43,522 nt of DNA, from positions 1 to 43,522 of the forward strand of contig CAIOTL010000218.1 in assembly GCA_903861155.1 (NCBI GenBank), given 5' to 3'. This stretch comes from an uncultured Bacteroidota bacterium. Lineage in GTDB: Bacteria > Bacteroidota > Bacteroidia > Flavobacteriales > Flavobacteriaceae. The notes under the pieces were generated by a model. The model did not search any database, was not told where the DNA came from, and worked only from the letters and a program-made list of their open reading frames with translations. Shown one piece after another: positions 42,727-43,522 of the stretch (positions are counted from its first letter, which is position 1; every line of letters begins with the position of its first letter). The translations under genes and the position numbers were made by a program.

Positions 42727-43522
42727 ATGTCAAAAGTAAAAACCTCCTTTTTTTGCCAAAATTGTGGCGCCCAATATTCGAAATGGCAAGGCCAATGCAA
42801 TTCCTGCAAAGAATGGAATACCATCGCCGAAGAAATTATCCAAAAAGAAGAAAAATTAACTTGGAAAAGTGAATCGGTTACTTCTAGCAAAGCACCTAAA
42901 CCATTACGCATCAACGAAATTGATTCGACCCAAGAAATTCGAATGGACACCACCGATGGCGAACTTAATCGCGTTTTAGGAGGCGGAATCGTTCCTGGTT
43001 CTTTAATCCTTTTGGGCGGCGAACCTGGCATTGGAAAAAGTACACTTTTGCTTCAAATTTCTTTAAAACTCCCTTATAAAACCTTGTATGTTTCTGGCGA
43101 AGAAAGCCAAAAACAAATCAAGATGCGTGCCGAAAGAATCACGCCAAACGGCGATAATTGCTACATTCTTACCGAAACAAAAACCCAAAATATCTTCAAA
43201 CAAATTGAAGCTATCGAACCTGAAATCATCATAATCGATTCCATTCAAACGCTGCATACGGATTATATCGAATCGACTCCGGGAAGTATTTCTCAAATTC
43301 GAGAAACCACTGCCGAACTTATAAAATTTGCGAAAGAATCGAATATTCCTGTGATTCTTATTGGTCATATAACCAAAGACGGAAATATAGCCGGTCCCAA
43401 AATTTTGGAACACATGGTCGATACCGTTTTACAATTCGAAGGGGATCGAAACCACGTCTATCGTATTTTGCGTTCACTGAAAAACCGTTTTGGTTCGACT
43501 GCTGAAATAGGGATTTACGAAA
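42727..43522 (+). CDS. radA: DNA repair protein RadA (5' part, runs off the window)
   Basis: RadA is a RecA-like ATPase that extends recombination intermediates by branch migration. The frame is open from ATG 42727 to the window end, giving 265 codons of an expected ~450. It begins MSKVKTSFFCQNCGAQYSKW, with a four-cysteine zinc finger (CQNC ... CNSC). The Walker A motif GGEPGIGKST is near residue 98, Walker B-like IIIIDSIQTL near 160, and the RadA-specific KNRFG motif near 255. The C-terminal Lon-like domain lies beyond the window. The two minus-strand frames across this region are shadows. Confidence 0.96.
   Translation, partial: MSKVKTSFFCQNCGAQYSKWQGQCNSCKEWNTIAEEIIQKEEKLTWKSESVTSSKAPKPLRINEIDSTQEIRMDTTDGELNRVLGGGIVPGSLILLGGEPGIGKSTLLLQISLKLPYKTLYVSGEESQKQIKMRAERITPNGDNCYILTETKTQNIFKQIEAIEPEIIIIDSIQTLHTDYIESTPGSISQIRETTAELIKFAKESNIPVILIGHITKDGNIAGPKILEHMVDTVLQFEGDRNHVYRILRSLKNRFGSTAEIGIYE

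Noticed and set aside
42720..43413. Minus-strand frames of 103 and 116 codons at the right end.
   Set aside because: They are opposite to radA, whose plus-strand frame is unbroken to the window end and carries all RadA motifs.

Overview
The window is a stretch of chromosome from a low-GC Bacteroidota bacterium, most likely a Flavobacterium or a close relative in the Flavobacteriaceae. The evidence is: promoters of the Bacteroidota type (TAnnTTTG -7 box) in front of many genes; several secreted proteins ending in type IX secretion (T9SS) sorting domains, including the flavobacterial type C signal; a DUF4270 lipoprotein; a short 93-residue ATP synthase epsilon subunit; and the absence of clear Shine-Dalgarno sites. 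The assignment rests on reading the sequence, not on a database search.

Layout. 1-3016: tRNA-Leu(CAA), then prs, rplY and pth (PRPP synthesis, ribosomal protein L25, peptidyl-tRNA recycling). 3068-8043: two divergent T9SS-secreted zinc metalloproteases, one reprolysin-like and one pappalysin-like (M43). 8143-10413: ribF, started by TTG, and bioB. 10414-24489: an accessory block of three very large, repetitive T9SS cell-surface proteins, all on the minus strand. They share a C-terminal module; the most upstream one is broken by two frameshifts, and a fossil of a fourth sorting domain lies at 16220-16324. 24816-25328: recX. 25460-29873: a minus-strand biotin operon bioF-bioD-bioA followed by a beta-ketoacyl synthase gene, with small dispersed repeats in its gaps and even inside bioF. 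30118-31985: atpD-atpC. 32231-36543: a TonB-dependent receptor followed by an SGNH-hydrolase lipoprotein. 36833-41321: an operon of a truncated GT5 glycogen-synthase-like protein, a DUF4270 lipoprotein and glmS. 41429-end: panC, panD and the 5' part of radA.

How the parts relate. BioB (alone at 9328) completes the pathway encoded by bioF-bioD-bioA 16-20 kb away; the adjacent beta-ketoacyl synthase is a candidate for the missing pimeloyl-ACP supply. PanC and PanD together make pantothenate from aspartate and pantoate.

Most unusual points. (1) glmS, normally essential, carries a single in-frame TGA at codon 189 while everything on both sides is intact. (2) A decayed type C sorting domain sits just downstream of a paralogue whose own sorting domain is of another type, which looks like the trace of a sorting-signal exchange. 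(3) A palindromic repeat has been absorbed in frame as exactly 16 codons of bioF. (4) The -7 boxes fix start codons and suggest near-leaderless mRNAs for bioF and panD. The broken glmS and the frameshifted adhesin could also be sequencing errors; raw reads would settle this.
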